64,000 nucleotides of DNA from Candidatus Methanomethylophilaceae archaeon (GCA_944320495.1 CALUHR010000005.1:186001-250000); one strand, 5' to 3'; shown: positions 45,916 through 54,964, counted from the stretch's first letter. The notes: a model not told the origin generated them from the letters alone. Program-made: numbers and translations.

Positions 45916-47816
45916 CTGAGACGCTGAATACCAGCCGTAAGCGCATCTTCGCCATCGGTGCCGTATTCATGCTACTCTTCGCCGGATTGGCAGTTACGGC
46001 GACGGATGACGAGAACGAGTCTCAGGCCCTGATCATCGACAATTCCACGGCTTTCGCCATCGGTGTTTCGGTGGGTCTCGGCATCGCCGCCGTAACCATC
46101 ACAGTCCTGGATCTCGTACTCGACAGGACGGAGGAGGAATTCGAGGAGGCCAACCGTTCGGCTGAAGCGGGCATAGTCGCCAGTGCGCTCATTTCCACAG
46201 TAGCCCAGTATGAGAACTCCCTGTCTCAGGTTGCCAACATCTGGCCCTTGACCAATGACCACTGGGTGAGACAGGCCGAGATGACCGCCGCATCGATGTG
46301 GTCCTTTGGCGAGGAGCTGGATTTCGACGAGCTCCTGGTTCAATCGGACATCTTCAACAACATCGGCCAGAATCTCGATAACCTGTCGTCCCAGTTCAAC
46401 GACACTTGGGACACGATAGGGGAACGTGTGAAGGAGTGGAATACCACCGAATTCGCCGAAGTATATGGGACTGGAATGATGTCGATCAGCGTCGACTACG
46501 GCAGCAACCATCTGACCGCCGATTCCGGAGAGGACTTTGACATAGGCGTTGGAATCGTCCTTCGCGACGTCGTCAAGGGACAAGACCAGGCATGGCTTTC
46601 CGGCGGAGCTCTGTATGCCTCCGAGGAATGCACAATCACGGACGGAGAACACGTCGTCAATCTCGGAAAGGGCTGGAACACACTGCCCGAACCCGACGAA
46701 TTCTACGGAGGAATCTGGACATTCCCCGCTGGCGTGACATTCTGCGGGAATATAGTACCGATCGTCGGATCTGGCGGTGCCGAAGGCGTTGCCGGACTAG
46801 TGGCCGACATAAACGGCGAGACGAAGGTCTTCACGGCCGCCAACTACGAGGAAACGTCCGAGCTCTACAAACCGACTTGCGATGCGTACGATGGTGACAG
46901 CTACTATGACGAAGTCTCGGTCTCCATCACACCGAAGGAATCCGAGAATGCCCAGTCCCTGGACATCACGGACGTCCTTGCCAGATACCAGATGATTCTC
47001 CAGACTCTGGAGGCCACACTGCCCGTCTGCGTGGATGCGGCCTCCACGGTATGGGAGATCTACAACATGTCTGGCGAGGCCAACCTATACCTGACAACCC
47101 TCATGGTCCCAGAGGAATACGAGAACGTCCGTCTCACCGATGACCAGCGTACCATGATTACCATCTTCGCGATGGATCAGCTCACGCAGTACTGGGAAGA
47201 CAACGGCGACGAGGTTAGAAAGACATCCTACACCATGACCAAGGAATCGATGTCGCTGTATTGCCGTGGCAACGTCGTCGTCACGGACTACAGTGTTGAC
47301 GGCACCTCTAAGGCCGTGGTGTACGAGGACGTTATCTTCACGCCCCTGTTCAGCGAGGATTACAACCTCAAAACGGGAATGAACGAGATTACGGATGCGG
47401 GATCCGTCATGATCTGGGGCAAGGGACAGTCCCTCTCCACTTTTGACGTGACCGATCCGGAGATGGCGGTCCTGATTCCCGTGGCCAAGGGAGTGAAACT
47501 CGAGGTTGCGGCCATCATGTACAGCGGAGAGTACGTCGACTCTCTCCAGCTCAATGCGGTCAACGTGGATAACGTGGAATCTGACACACCCATAATCCCC
47601 GACCCTCCGAAGCCTCAGCCCAACAACGATCTGGATGAACTCATCCGTCTCATTATGGTCGTCGCTGGGCTGCTTATTCTGCTGTGGGGGTTGAGGACCA
47701 TGGACGTACGGTTTATCATCATCGGAATCGCAGTGATGGTTGCCGGAATCATCTTCGCTGAGAAGATCGAGAATCTGCTCCAGAGCGCCTTCGGCTGGGA
47801 ATTCCGCTGGCCCTGA
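45912..47816 (+). CDS. Membrane-anchored extracellular protein, operon gene 3
   Basis: 634 aa from ATG 45912, in a 4-nt overlap with the preceding gene. Signal peptide or first helix: IFAIGAVFMLLFAGLAVTA. A second helix (AFAIGVSVGLGIAAVTITVL) is followed by a charged helical stretch (about 60-180: REEEFEEANRS-like, ENSLSQVANIW). A beta-rich central part and a proline linker (PDPPKPQPNN, about 560) lead to two closing helices (LIMVVAGLLILLWGL and VRFIIIGIAVMVAGIIFA). No InlB or PKD unit is present and no family is recognised. Coupling to two repeat-rich surface proteins suggests it assembles with them or anchors them; that is inference. Confidence 0.8.
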   Translation: MTETLNTSRKRIFAIGAVFMLLFAGLAVTATDDENESQALIIDNSTAFAIGVSVGLGIAAVTITVLDLVLDRTEEEFEEANRSAEAGIVASALISTVAQYENSLSQVANIWPLTNDHWVRQAEMTAASMWSFGEELDFDELLVQSDIFNNIGQNLDNLSSQFNDTWDTIGERVKEWNTTEFAEVYGTGMMSISVDYGSNHLTADSGEDFDIGVGIVLRDVVKGQDQAWLSGGALYASEECTITDGEHVVNLGKGWNTLPEPDEFYGGIWTFPAGVTFCGNIVPIVGSGGAEGVAGLVADINGETKVFTAANYEETSELYKPTCDAYDGDSYYDEVSVSITPKESENAQSLDITDVLARYQMILQTLEATLPVCVDAASTVWEIYNMSGEANLYLTTLMVPEEYENVRLTDDQRTMITIFAMDQLTQYWEDNGDEVRKTSYTMTKESMSLYCRGNVVVTDYSVDGTSKAVVYEDVIFTPLFSEDYNLKTGMNEITDAGSVMIWGKGQSLSTFDVTDPEMAVLIPVAKGVKLEVAAIMYSGEYVDSLQLNAVNVDNVESDTPIIPDPPKPQPNNDLDELIRLIMVVAGLLILLWGLRTMDVRFIIIGIAVMVAGIIFAEKIENLLQSAFGWEFRWP

Positions 47817-47836
47817 GTCCTGAACCATTAACCAAA

Positions 47837-47852
47837 TGGGCCTAACGGCCCA
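47837..47852 (+). terminator. Hairpin terminator of surface-protein operon
   Basis: TGGGCC-TAAC-GGCCCA then AAATCCCC, 20 nt after the operon's last stop. Confidence 0.7.
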
Positions 47853-47887
47853 AAATCCCCTTCCAATCCCATTATTCGAACAGAAGA

Positions 47888-47911
47888 GTCAGGAAGCGCA
47901 TTTATCCTGAC
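47888..47911 (+). promoter_or_regulatory. TATA box flanked by inverted repeat
   Basis: GTCAGGA (47888-47894) and TCCTGAC (47905-47911) enclose GCATTTAT, the TATA box about 25 nt before the ATG at 47929. The layout fits an operator occluding TBP. Confidence 0.55.
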
Positions 47912-47928
47912 CACCTCATCACGACACC

Positions 47929-48564
47929 ATGAACCACAAGACGGCTGCCGTGGTCGTCATCGCGGTCGTCATCCTGGCCGGTGCCGGACTCATTCTTTAC
48001 AACGAGGATCGCAAGGCCCACGCGGATGACCCCGCATACATCCTCCACGGCAATGGCGGAGTCCTGACGGACGGATCGGAGACCTACGAGAACAGATGGA
48101 CCCTTGAAGGCTGTCGTTTCTCCAATGCGGACCGCACATTCGTCGGATGGAACTCGGAACCCGACGGCAAGGGCGAGTGGCATCAGATCGGCGAACGCAG
48201 CGATGACCGGAACATCGACCTGTACGCACAGTGGGGATTCGGATTGAAGATTACCGTCATCGACGGGACTTCCGATGGGATACTGGACGGATACAACGGA
48301 TTCCTCACCTACGGGAACAAGGAATGGCGTCTCCTGGCGGACATGGTGATTCCGTCCGCCGGGGCCGAACTGACCCTGGACACGCACATGGAGTGGGAAT
48401 TCGACGGACTCCGCTTCACCGATTCGCAGAACCTCTACACGATTGAGATCGACATCGAGGGCGGCGTAGTGACATCCAGCTCCGCCAGCGGTGGCGACGT
48501 CGTCCTCTACCTGGACCCCATCACCGATACCGAACTCACCGTGACCGTCACCGACATCGACTGA
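47929..48564 (+). CDS. Small single-InlB-repeat exported protein
   Basis: 211 aa; leaderless promoter (TATA at 47898-47907). N-terminal signal anchor AVVVIAVVILAGAGLILYN. One InlB/Flg_new-like unit spans about 38-105 (HGNGGVLTDGS ... TFVGWNSEPDG ... IDLYAQWG). The C-terminal half is beta-rich (LKITVIDGTSDGILDGYNGF) and has no membrane helix at the end. Probably held in the membrane by its N-terminus, outside-facing. No partner recognised; it follows the three-gene surface operon but has its own promoter. Confidence 0.78.
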   Translation: MNHKTAAVVVIAVVILAGAGLILYNEDRKAHADDPAYILHGNGGVLTDGSETYENRWTLEGCRFSNADRTFVGWNSEPDGKGEWHQIGERSDDRNIDLYAQWGFGLKITVIDGTSDGILDGYNGFLTYGNKEWRLLADMVIPSAGAELTLDTHMEWEFDGLRFTDSQNLYTIEIDIEGGVVTSSSASGGDVVLYLDPITDTELTVTVTDID

Positions 48565-48600
48565 TGCCGGTTTCGAATCGGTCCAAACCCCTTCCCACCC

Positions 48601-48610
48601 CTATTATACC
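48601..48610 (+). promoter_or_regulatory. TATA box, CTATTATACC
   Basis: 30 nt before ATG 48631; spacing implies a leaderless transcript. Confidence 0.55.
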
Positions 48611-48630
48611 CGCCCTCCCATCCACACCCC

Positions 48631-49215
48631 ATGTCCAGCATCCGCGTCGTCCGTCAGAGGATCCAACCCTGGAAGGGGCGCGACTGCACCGCCGAGAGGT
48701 ACTACGTGAACGACTGGGTCGACCGCATCCAGCACAACCTCCTCCTCTACGCCTCCCGGAATCCCGGCACCCCGTCGCTGTCCCTTCTCCGCAAGGTCGG
48801 GAAGGTGTGGTACGACTCCAACGCGGGATGCCACGTCGACGGGATCTTCGACAGCTATCTGGCCCGGTTCATCGCCCGCACCATGGAGGACACCCAGTTC
48901 CTCGAATCCGAGTACAACGTACCCTACGGAACTACCGAGATCGTGGACTGGACGTCGCTCGTCGACGCCGTTCCCATGGAGGAGCGCAACGGGATATGCG
49001 TCTTCAGCCACGGCGGACGCGAGTACCTCGTGGAGCGCGGATACTACGAACACGCCCGCCGCACGATCCAAGCCTACCGTCTGTTCGACGGCACGGTGGA
49101 CTTCGAGACGGAGTCCGCCGACCTGATGGAGCTCGTCCGCAGGCTGATCGGAGACGACGGGCATGAGGGGATCGTGCCGCTGTCGTCGATGTTCTCGCGA
49201 CCTTCGCACCTTCCC
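48631..49215 (+). CDS. Unknown protein, 3' end fused to convergent gene
   Basis: ATG 48631 with a leaderless promoter. About 195 residues of normal composition: a basic start (SSIRVVRQRIQPWKG), central GKVWYDSNAGCHVDGIFDSY, and NGICVFSHGGREYLVERGYY near residue 130. No family recognised. The reading frame has no stop where protein-like sequence ends (near FSRPSHLPA). It runs on to 50181 antisense to the methylase-like gene, so I cut the feature at the boundary. Either the two convergent genes were joined by a deletion that removed both stops, or the true stop is hidden by an indel. Confidence 0.6.
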
Positions 49216-51501
49216 GCCGTAGCTGGCGATCGTCGACTCCCTGCACTCCTTCTCAGCCAGCCTCATGCGGTTGCCCATGTAGCGCCAGTCAGGCACCCCG
49301 TCCCCGGCTGGCAGCGTCAGCCTCAGGTTCAGGAGATCGGAGGCGTTGTCGATGAGGATGTCCTCCCCTCCGATCAGTTTCTTCGCCATGGCGCAGACGA
49401 TGTACTGCTGGACGCTCCTCGGCATCTTCCTCCTGGTGCGGAGGACGATCACCTGCCCGGACGTCTTGAACGGCACCGGCTGGTATGTGACGGCCACGAC
49501 GCGGCGGCCCCTCAGGGAGACGGCGATGCACTCGCCCTTGTGGACATCCCCGTCCGCCGGTGCGAACTTGCCCCACCCGTTGTTGCCCTTCTTCGCGATG
49601 ACCGTCGGGACGGTTCCGGAGACCTTCGGCGGCTTGGCGGAATCCTCCTCGAGGAACCCGTTCGCCTTGTAGTTCGCCGTCTTTATCGTCCTGACCTTGA
49701 ACGACTTCGCCGGTTCGGCGGGGCCGTCGTTGACGACCTCCATTCCGTTGCGTCTCTGTTCGGCGACGAAGTCCAGCCAATCTCTCATGTAAGCCGTTAT
49801 GTCGTCGCCATTCACCCTCGCCCCTTTCTCCGATGGGTTCACCCACCATTCGTCGGGGGCGACATCGACTACCCTGAACAGATTGGATGGCCTATTGTCG
49901 CGAAGTATGTCGATGATGTCGAAAACATCATCAGTCCCCGACGGCGATGCAATCCTGGTAGCGGTCTTGTCGTGCGGTTTCCCCGCCGAGAGATAGACGA
50001 TGCAATGGCGGTCGTCCAGGCGGATCGTGCTCACGAGCCTGTTGTGATCGAGGATGCTGGAGCGGAGTACCCTGCAGCCCTTGGCGTCACCGGACACGGC
50101 CTTCATGGGCACTATTGCGAACACCGTCCCCTCGATGCGTACGGTGTTCAGCATACTGTTGAGCAGAGAAAGAACATCTGAGGGGGACAGATCGCGTTCC
50201 GAGATGTCCGTGACGATATGGTCGGGCCTCTTGTTCCCCGTCGGGAGTTTGTCATCGGGAAATCTGCGGGGGACCACATTGATCCTCCTGGCACCCGATA
50301 GGATGACGTTGAAGATCGCCGTGGTGTACCTCCACGGATCGGACTCCATCCCGTAGATTCCTTTGTTGACCATCTTGTCGGAGCCGCTCCTGCTCTCCGC
50401 CTTGGCACCCACCCTGTAGGAGACCGCCTTGATGAACGCCCCGTCACCGCAGAACGGATCCAGGATGACCTGCCCCGTCACCGGGTTCAGGGTGGACACC
50501 ATCGCCTGCCCGTAGAGTCCCAGGTCGGGTTTCTGACGCTTCTGATCCAGATTGTGTTCCTGGCACTCGGTGAACACGGAATACAGCTGCCCCATCTGCT
50601 CCATGTCCATCTTGTGGATGTACCTGCGCGTCTCTATCGCCAGTCTTCTTATGGGACTTTGGCCGTCTTCGCCCCTTTTGTTCAACCGACCCTCCTTGGT
50701 GAGGGTGTCCAGGATGTCATAGAACACATCCTCCGCTGACCCATCGGTTCCGGGGAAGACTATGCCGAGCTTCCGCAGTGTCGCCTCGGTGTGATCCTTG
50801 AGAATCTTACAGTCGGTGTTGTACGGATCGCCCTTGAGATCGAACTCGCTGTAGGTCTTGTCCAACTTGGCCAGCAGCATCAGGCCCATGAGGACATTCC
50901 GTTCCTCTCTGGACCGCGTCACCTTGTCGAACTTTGTGCGAAGGTCCCTGCAGATCTTGGCAAGTTCCTTGGGATTGTCACTCAGCCCCCTGTATTTCAA
51001 CCCCAGACCGACCGAGATGTAGTCTCTGGCATCGGATTCCGAGAACGCCGTGAAATCCCTGACGGTCCTCTGGGGATCATAGAGGCACGTGTACCCGTCA
51101 GTGTCCAGCTGGCAGATGTACGGCTGGATGTTGAGGACACCTTTCTTCGCGGTGCAGCCGACGGCGATCGCTTGCTTGAACCGCCCGTGTCTCATCACCT
51201 CGCCCGCATAGAAGACGGCCCCGTTGTCCGCATACTTGGCGATTGTCTCGAAATCCATACGGAGATGGTCCGTCTCGTCGACGGAGCGTTGGTAACGCGG
51301 ATCGGCCTTCACCTCCACGATTATCGGAATCCCGTCCGACATGACGACGATGTCTGGGATGCCCTGATGCCCCGACCCCCTCTTGGAGGCCTTCGATAAC
51401 GCCTGGGCGATGCGCTTGTCCTTCGTACCTTCGAACTCCGGCTTCAATCCCGCCTTCTTCATGAGTTCGCCGATCTTGTATGTGACATCGCGCTCGCTCA
51501 A
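49216..51501 (-). CDS. PD-(D/E)xK nuclease / N6-DNA-methylase-fold fusion (restriction-like)
   Basis: ATG 51501; about 760 residues of good coding. N-terminal nuclease-like motif: PDIVVMSDGIPIIVEVKAD (about 49-67; D50, E63, K65), the pattern of PD-(D/E)xK enzymes. A helical linker (about 150-340) leads to the SAM-binding motif I ILDPFCGDGAFI (about 346-357) and an acidic motif II (YGMESDP). The catalytic motif IV (NPPY/F) is missing: TDISE lies where it is expected (about 431-435), so methylation may be lost or unusual. The C-terminal 300 residues resemble a target-recognition region (GKFAPADGD, DASDLLNLRLTLP). The architecture recalls type IIG or single-chain defence enzymes. The open frame continues to 48604 without a stop, but after about IASYGGKV it is antisense to the convergent gene. 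Confidence 0.75.
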
Positions 51502-51597
51502 GGACCACCACGGACCCGATTGATTAGGAGTGCGCGCTTAATTGTTTCGACCTTTTCAAGGCCAGCATCGGCTCGGGTCGGACTCGTACCCCTTCTC

Positions 51598-51775
51598 CAG
51601 GACGGAGCCTCTCCCGATCTATCTGGCGGAGGGCAGACACAAATTCCACGTCTTCATGAACGGGAAGGAGATCGCCTACACAGACACGGAGATCTACGGC
51701 GACAATGAACTGGTCGTCTGGCAGGAGGGCATCACCGCTCAGACGAGATGCAAATTCTATGAAGGCGGATGGTGA
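51598..51775 (+). pseudogene. C-terminal remnant, GRH-FMNGK family
   Basis: A plus-strand fragment without a credible start: AEGRHKFHVFMNGKEI, ending CKFYEGGW-TGA. It matches the remnant at 52617-52799 (GRHSVELFMNGKSV ... LVVSSGLTGKVDC). Probably the decayed 3' end of a beta-rich protein gene. Confidence 0.5.
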
Positions 51776-51787
51776 GGGGCAACCCCC

Positions 51788-52168
51788 TCATCCCTCAACC
51801 AGGGTGATAAGGTCGTAATCCCTCTCGCCGCCGTTCTCCCAATCCGCCCTTTCGTAGTCCCTCATGACACTGCGGGAGAATGTCTTGTAGAGATTCAGCT
51901 CGTCTCCCGGCGTCCCCACCCTCATGCCCAGTTCGTCACAGCGGAGCCATATCATCGCACCCGTGGAATCGTACTCGGCCTGAACGGTGATGGGTCTCGA
52001 AAGCCTGATCGTCCTCGCGCCGTATCTGAGGGTGTCGATCTCGAACGGCTGTCCCGTGTATGCGGAGTTGCGTATGGCCCTCTCGATCCTTTTCAGTTCG
52101 GTTCCGCGGGACATGGGCTTGGTCGGACGGTTGGAGTACCTGGGCTTGGGACTCTTGCGGCGCATCAT
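51788..52168 (-). CDS. HicB-like domain protein, unpaired
   Basis: 126 aa; ATG 52168 or 52165. TATA-like CATTAAAACG lies about 37 nt upstream. Basic N-terminus (RRKSPKPRYSNRPTKP), then one alpha/beta domain: FEIDTLRYGARTIRLSRPIT, a variable strand, LGMRVGTPGDELNLYKTFSR. The spacing matches the protein at 53117-53500 and the C-terminal domain at 54413-54946, and resembles HicB-type antitoxins (G-x-x-x-E-x-x-x-F helix start). No toxin gene is adjacent here, so it may be an orphan antitoxin or a regulator. Ends in TGA next to the convergent remnant. Confidence 0.6.
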   Translation of the reverse strand: MMRRKSPKPRYSNRPTKPMSRGTELKRIERAIRNSAYTGQPFEIDTLRYGARTIRLSRPITVQAEYDSTGAMIWLRCDELGMRVGTPGDELNLYKTFSRSVMRDYERADWENGGERDYDLITLVEG

Positions 52169-52212
52169 AACCGTGAATCGCTCTGGGGGTTCTTACGGTC
52201 TTGCGTTTTAAT

Positions 52213-52615
52213 GGATCGAGGGCATCCGAAGATTGTGACCCGACATGTAGGGGCATTCATCATCTGTAGGTACGGGGCGAGAATATGGCTCTGTTGGGGC
52301 TGGATTCGGATGGAGACGTCTCGGAAGTGATCCAATGTCCTCCCGTATGACATGGTTTGTCCGAAGATTCCAGAAAAACCATCAGAGACCGACTCAGCTG
52401 TCAAAGGACCAGCTCGTCTTGTGCTTGTCTTTGAGATATAGATGGGCGCGATCGGGATACAACAGGGGATAGGTGCAGCGGTCGCATCTCCCATCCGGAC
52501 ATGGGTATTCCACTATCGCGCATTCGCCGTTCCGCTAATTCCTGAATGCGTCTCTGACATCCGTCATGGTATCGTTCCGTATGAATTCAAAGACTTAATC
52601 CTTCAATGAAGAGTC
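52213..52615. other. Gene-free stretch
   Basis: No credible reading frame, tRNA or long palindrome seen. Composition is lower in GC than the neighbours. Probably remnant sequence. Confidence 0.45.
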
Positions 52616-52616
52616 T

Positions 52617-52799
52617 CAGAGGGACGGGCTGGGGTCACCCTCAACGGGCAGCCCCGGGAGGCACTCGGTCGAGCTCTTCATGAACGGCAAATCCGTTGAT
52701 AGGAGCATAAGCAATCTGAAGGAGGATGTCGCACTTGTCGTGAGCTCGGGGCTCACGGGCAAGGTGGACTGCGACATCGTTTCTCTGGATTCACTGTGA
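52617..52799 (+). pseudogene. C-terminal remnant, second GRH-FMNGK copy
   Basis: Frame RDGLGSPSTGSPGRHSVELF, then MNGKSV, ending VDCDIVSLDSL-TGA; no start codon context. Homologous to 51598-51775. Its upstream nucleotides (AGAGGGACGGGC) recur at about 53579 in a third, shorter remnant. Confidence 0.5.
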
Positions 52800-53114
52800 A
52801 CGCCTTCTGCGGGAGCGGATGCTGAGCAATCCCCGCTCCCTCAGACTGTCGCGGTACTGCTCCTCCGAATAGGTGCAGTCGAGATAGTCGTTGAATTTGC
52901 GCTTATCCTCGAATTTCATCTGTTTTTTCATTTTGCCGAGATTGTCGTCCGAGATCTCTTTGCCGTGACCCCCGTTGCTGTAGAAGGTGCGGATCGGCTG
53001 TTTGCCGAGAGGTACTCCGGTGAGTTCGAACCATGTGTGGCCACGTTTCACACCCTTCTCTTTGTACCCCTTCTTGAGAAGGGCATCCCTCACATCATCG
53101 CTCTTCCTGGGCAT
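52791..53114 (-). CDS. HicA-like toxin (mRNA interferase family)
   Basis: 107 aa from ATG 53114; GGAGGG lies 6 nt upstream, whereas ATG 53120 would have no spacing. N-terminal PRKSDDVRDALLKKGYKEKG followed by VKRGHTWFEL, the HicA pattern with the catalytic His (H26). Then comes PIRTFYSNGGHGKEISDDN and a longer than usual basic C-terminus (about 40 extra residues, ending RSRRRRSQ). HicA toxins cleave mRNA and are neutralised by HicB. The upstream gene ends at 53117, 3 nt from this start, and carries a HicB-like domain, so the two probably form an antitoxin-first operon. Confidence 0.7.
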   Translation of the reverse strand: MPRKSDDVRDALLKKGYKEKGVKRGHTWFELTGVPLGKQPIRTFYSNGGHGKEISDDNLGKMKKQMKFEDKRKFNDYLDCTYSEEQYRDSLRERGLLSIRSRRRRSQ

Positions 53115-53116
53115 GA

Positions 53117-53500
53117 TCATCCCTCCACATGGAGTCTGATGGCCCTGGCCTGACGATCGTTCTCCTGTCCGAACAGTTCGTAGGCACCGATGAAGGCACC
53201 GGAGAAGTCCTTGTACGCCTCCCTCATGTTCGGTCCGAACCCCCAGATCTCGAGCTCGTCGCTGCCGATTCCGCACCCCTCCTCGGATAACGATGTCGTT
53301 ACGGTGATCGGCACCTTGAGTGCCATCTTCTTCAAACCGTAACGCAGGGTGTGGAGTTCGAAATCGCCGCCCCCGTTGAGTTCTATGAGACGGCTCTCAC
53401 GCTCGATGCGCTCGATCTCATCGCGGTAGGACAGGTATTTCTTGGCCCTTGCTGGTTTCCTCACATAGATATTGGAGGGACTGTTGCTTCTGATGGCCAT
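53117..53500 (-). CDS. HicB-like domain protein, probable antitoxin
   Basis: 127 aa from ATG 53500; TATA-like CATAAATAC lies about 30 nt upstream, giving a near-leaderless mRNA. Basic N-terminus (SPSNIYVRKPARAKKYLSYR), a helical stretch, then the same alpha/beta domain as at 51788 (FELHTLRYGLKKMALKVPIT ... ELEIWGFGPNMREAYKDFSG). The stop is at 53117-53119 and the HicA-like start at 53114, so the genes are coupled. The frame remains open far upstream (to 53938), but that part runs antisense to a poly-G remnant and is not protein-like. Role as the HicA antitoxin is inferred from context and weak similarity. Confidence 0.65.
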   Translation of the reverse strand: MAIRSNSPSNIYVRKPARAKKYLSYRDEIERIERESRLIELNGGGDFELHTLRYGLKKMALKVPITVTTSLSEEGCGIGSDELEIWGFGPNMREAYKDFSGAFIGAYELFGQENDRQARAIRLHVEG

Positions 53501-53754
53501 GTATTGTACTGTCCCCGATCCGTATTTATGGTCTTTGCAAACCTGCTCACCGATTGTGACCGGATAATGCGGTCCCGACAGAGGGACGGGCAGGGGATAC
53601 CCTTCACGGACAGCCCCGGGATGGAAGACGGAGATGCCCGTCCCGAACCCGCATCCCGTTCCCGCGTATTTCTCGGATTCGACCCGCGCGGTCGGCTCCC
53701 TTATAATCCCATGGGAGGATTCGTACATGACCCCCACCGTCCGGGACCCGGCGT

Positions 53755-53839
53755 GGGGGGGGGGGGGATTCGAATAAAGTGTCTCAGGGAATGTCTGGCC
53801 GTCGCGGTGGCCGTCCTCGTGTGGTTCGATAGGCGCTGA
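53755..53839 (+). pseudogene. 13-G tract followed by short hydrophobic tail
   Basis: Thirteen Gs (53755-53767), then in one frame a Gly run and IRIKCLRECLAVAVAVLVWF with a basic DRR end and TGA (53837-53839). Tract plus helix plus Arg end mimics the phase-variable anchors at 0.5-4.3 kb, but no PKD or InlB domain precedes it. Possibly the 3' scar of a lost member. Confidence 0.4.
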
Positions 53840-53934
53840 GAAACACATCAAGCGGGGCGGGCCCAGTACTCGGATGCAATGAGACCGGTTCAAGGGGTTT
53901 ACCCGCCCCGCATCTTCCATTCTTGATCCGTATT

Positions 53935-54225
53935 TCAATCCGACGACCCTTCGGCGCAGGTGTCCGCGATCAGCCCGAACAGCGTCGCGGCCCTCTCGCC
54001 CTTGGGCGTCAGATACAGGTACATCGTGTTGTGCTGGCGGGACGCATCATCCACGCGGATGAACCCCTCGTCTATCAGCTTCCCCAGGAGTATGAACTTC
54101 GTCCTGACGCTCCCTGCGTCGTGGTTCGTCACGTCGCTCTTCGACATGCCCGGGTTCTCCTTCAGGAGCATCAGCACGTAGGGGGCGAACTTCGATGTCA
54201 GCACTTCCGGGATGTCCTTGGCCAT
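53935..54225 (-). CDS. Winged-helix regulator (short)
   Basis: 96 aa. ATG 54225; a perfect palindrome (54243-54262) lies between the TATA-like CTAAATAAT and the start. Winged-helix layout: VLMLLKENPGMSKSDVTNHD (helices 1-2), VRTKFILLGKLIDEGFIRVD (recognition helix), then a wing with YLYLTPKGERAA. The TPKG motif and overall length match archaeal HTH proteins. It is paralogous to the N-terminal half of the gene at 54413-54946. Probably autoregulated through the palindrome. Confidence 0.75.
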   Translation of the reverse strand: MAKDIPEVLTSKFAPYVLMLLKENPGMSKSDVTNHDAGSVRTKFILLGKLIDEGFIRVDDASRQHNTMYLYLTPKGERAATLFGLIADTCAEGSSD

Positions 54226-54242
54226 CTCTCTGAATCTCCTTT

Positions 54243-54279
54243 GCAGTTTGTATCCAAACTGCCATTCTGATTATTTAGA
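54243..54279 (-). promoter_or_regulatory. Operator palindrome and TATA box
   Basis: GCAGTTTG-TATC-CAAACTGC (54243-54262) sits between the minus-strand TATA CTAAATAAT (about 54270-54278) and the regulator start at 54225. Confidence 0.6.
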
Positions 54280-54303
54280 TGTTGGCACCGAGAACGAAAT
54301 GAG

Positions 54304-54376
54304 CGCCCTGGCTGGGATTTGAACCCAAGTCGGAGCCTCGACAGGGCTCCATGATAGGCCGCTACACTACCAGGGC
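54304..54376 (-). tRNA. tRNA-Asp (GTC anticodon)
   Basis: 73 nt. Acceptor GCCCTGG/CCAGGGC with discriminator G. The anticodon stem GAGCC/GGCTC encloses the loop CTGTCGA, anticodon GTC. The T arm has GGTTCAAATCC. No intron and no encoded CCA, as in many archaea. It lies between the two winged-helix genes. Confidence 0.93.
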
Positions 54377-54412
54377 AGTGTAACCGCCTATCATGGCCCG
54401 ATATAAGAGGTT

Positions 54413-54946
54413 TCAGCCGTCGATGTGTTCCGCGAGGATCGAACCGCCCTTCTCCCCGCGGTAGTACGCGGCGATGGCCTTCCCGGAGAAGTCCCTGAGG
54501 GCCTCCTCGGGCGTCTCCCCCGTACCGCGGATGCTCATGTCCAGGCTCCTGATGAGACGCCCGCCGTTCGAGATCACCACGCGGATCGGCCTGTCCAGCT
54601 TCAGCGTGGCCCTCCCGTCCGACAGCTCGGAGATCTCCATCCCGACGCCGTCCCTCTCCGGATCGAGCGTGAGGAACCTCTCGGCCATCCTCATCGCAAG
54701 GTCGGCTATGTCCTCGCCCTTGGGCGTGAGGGAGATCACCTTTGCGTTGTTCGTCCCCGTCTCCCTGTAGTCGATCAGCCCCGTCTCGATGGCGTCCTGG
54801 ATCCTCATGAACTTGGTCTTCTCGTTGCCCTCGTCCAGCGTCATGAGCTCCGTCTTGGTCATCTCGCCGTGCAGCCTGAGGGCCACCAGGACGTACATCG
54901 CGTACTTCCTCTCGAAATACTCGGGAACCTTCGTCATGTCCACCAT
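54413..54946 (-). CDS. Winged-helix regulator fused to HicB-like domain
   Basis: 177 aa; ATG 54946 (ATG 54937 is also possible). Residues about 1-90 are a winged helix paralogous to the 96-aa neighbour (KYAMYVLVALRLHGEMTKTE ... LTPKGEDIADLA). Residues about 105-170 are the HicB-like alpha/beta domain also seen at 51788 and 53117 (LKLDRPIRVV ... SIRGTGETPEEALRDFSG). The fusion suggests a DNA-binding antitoxin or sensor that uses the second domain for partner binding. A perfect 9-bp palindrome (54965-54987) lies just upstream, likely its own operator. No toxin gene adjoins. Confidence 0.72.
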   Translation of the reverse strand: MVDMTKVPEYFERKYAMYVLVALRLHGEMTKTELMTLDEGNEKTKFMRIQDAIETGLIDYRETGTNNAKVISLTPKGEDIADLAMRMAERFLTLDPERDGVGMEISELSDGRATLKLDRPIRVVISNGGRLIRSLDMSIRGTGETPEEALRDFSGKAIAAYYRGEKGGSILAEHIDG

Positions 54947-54964
54947 TGTATCACCATTCCGTTT

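Noticed and set aside
48604..49215. C-terminal 200 residues of the methylase-like frame as genuine protein
   Set aside because: It is antisense to a plus-strand gene that has its own leaderless promoter and normal composition, and it carries no recognisable motif.
53501..53938. N-terminal 146-residue extension of the HicB-like protein
   Set aside because: It lies upstream of a good promoter and start at 53500, crosses the poly-G tract and is not protein-like.
54304..54376. tRNA-Asp as an integration site for a mobile element
   Set aside because: I found no second copy of its 3' end nearby and no integrase gene in the window.
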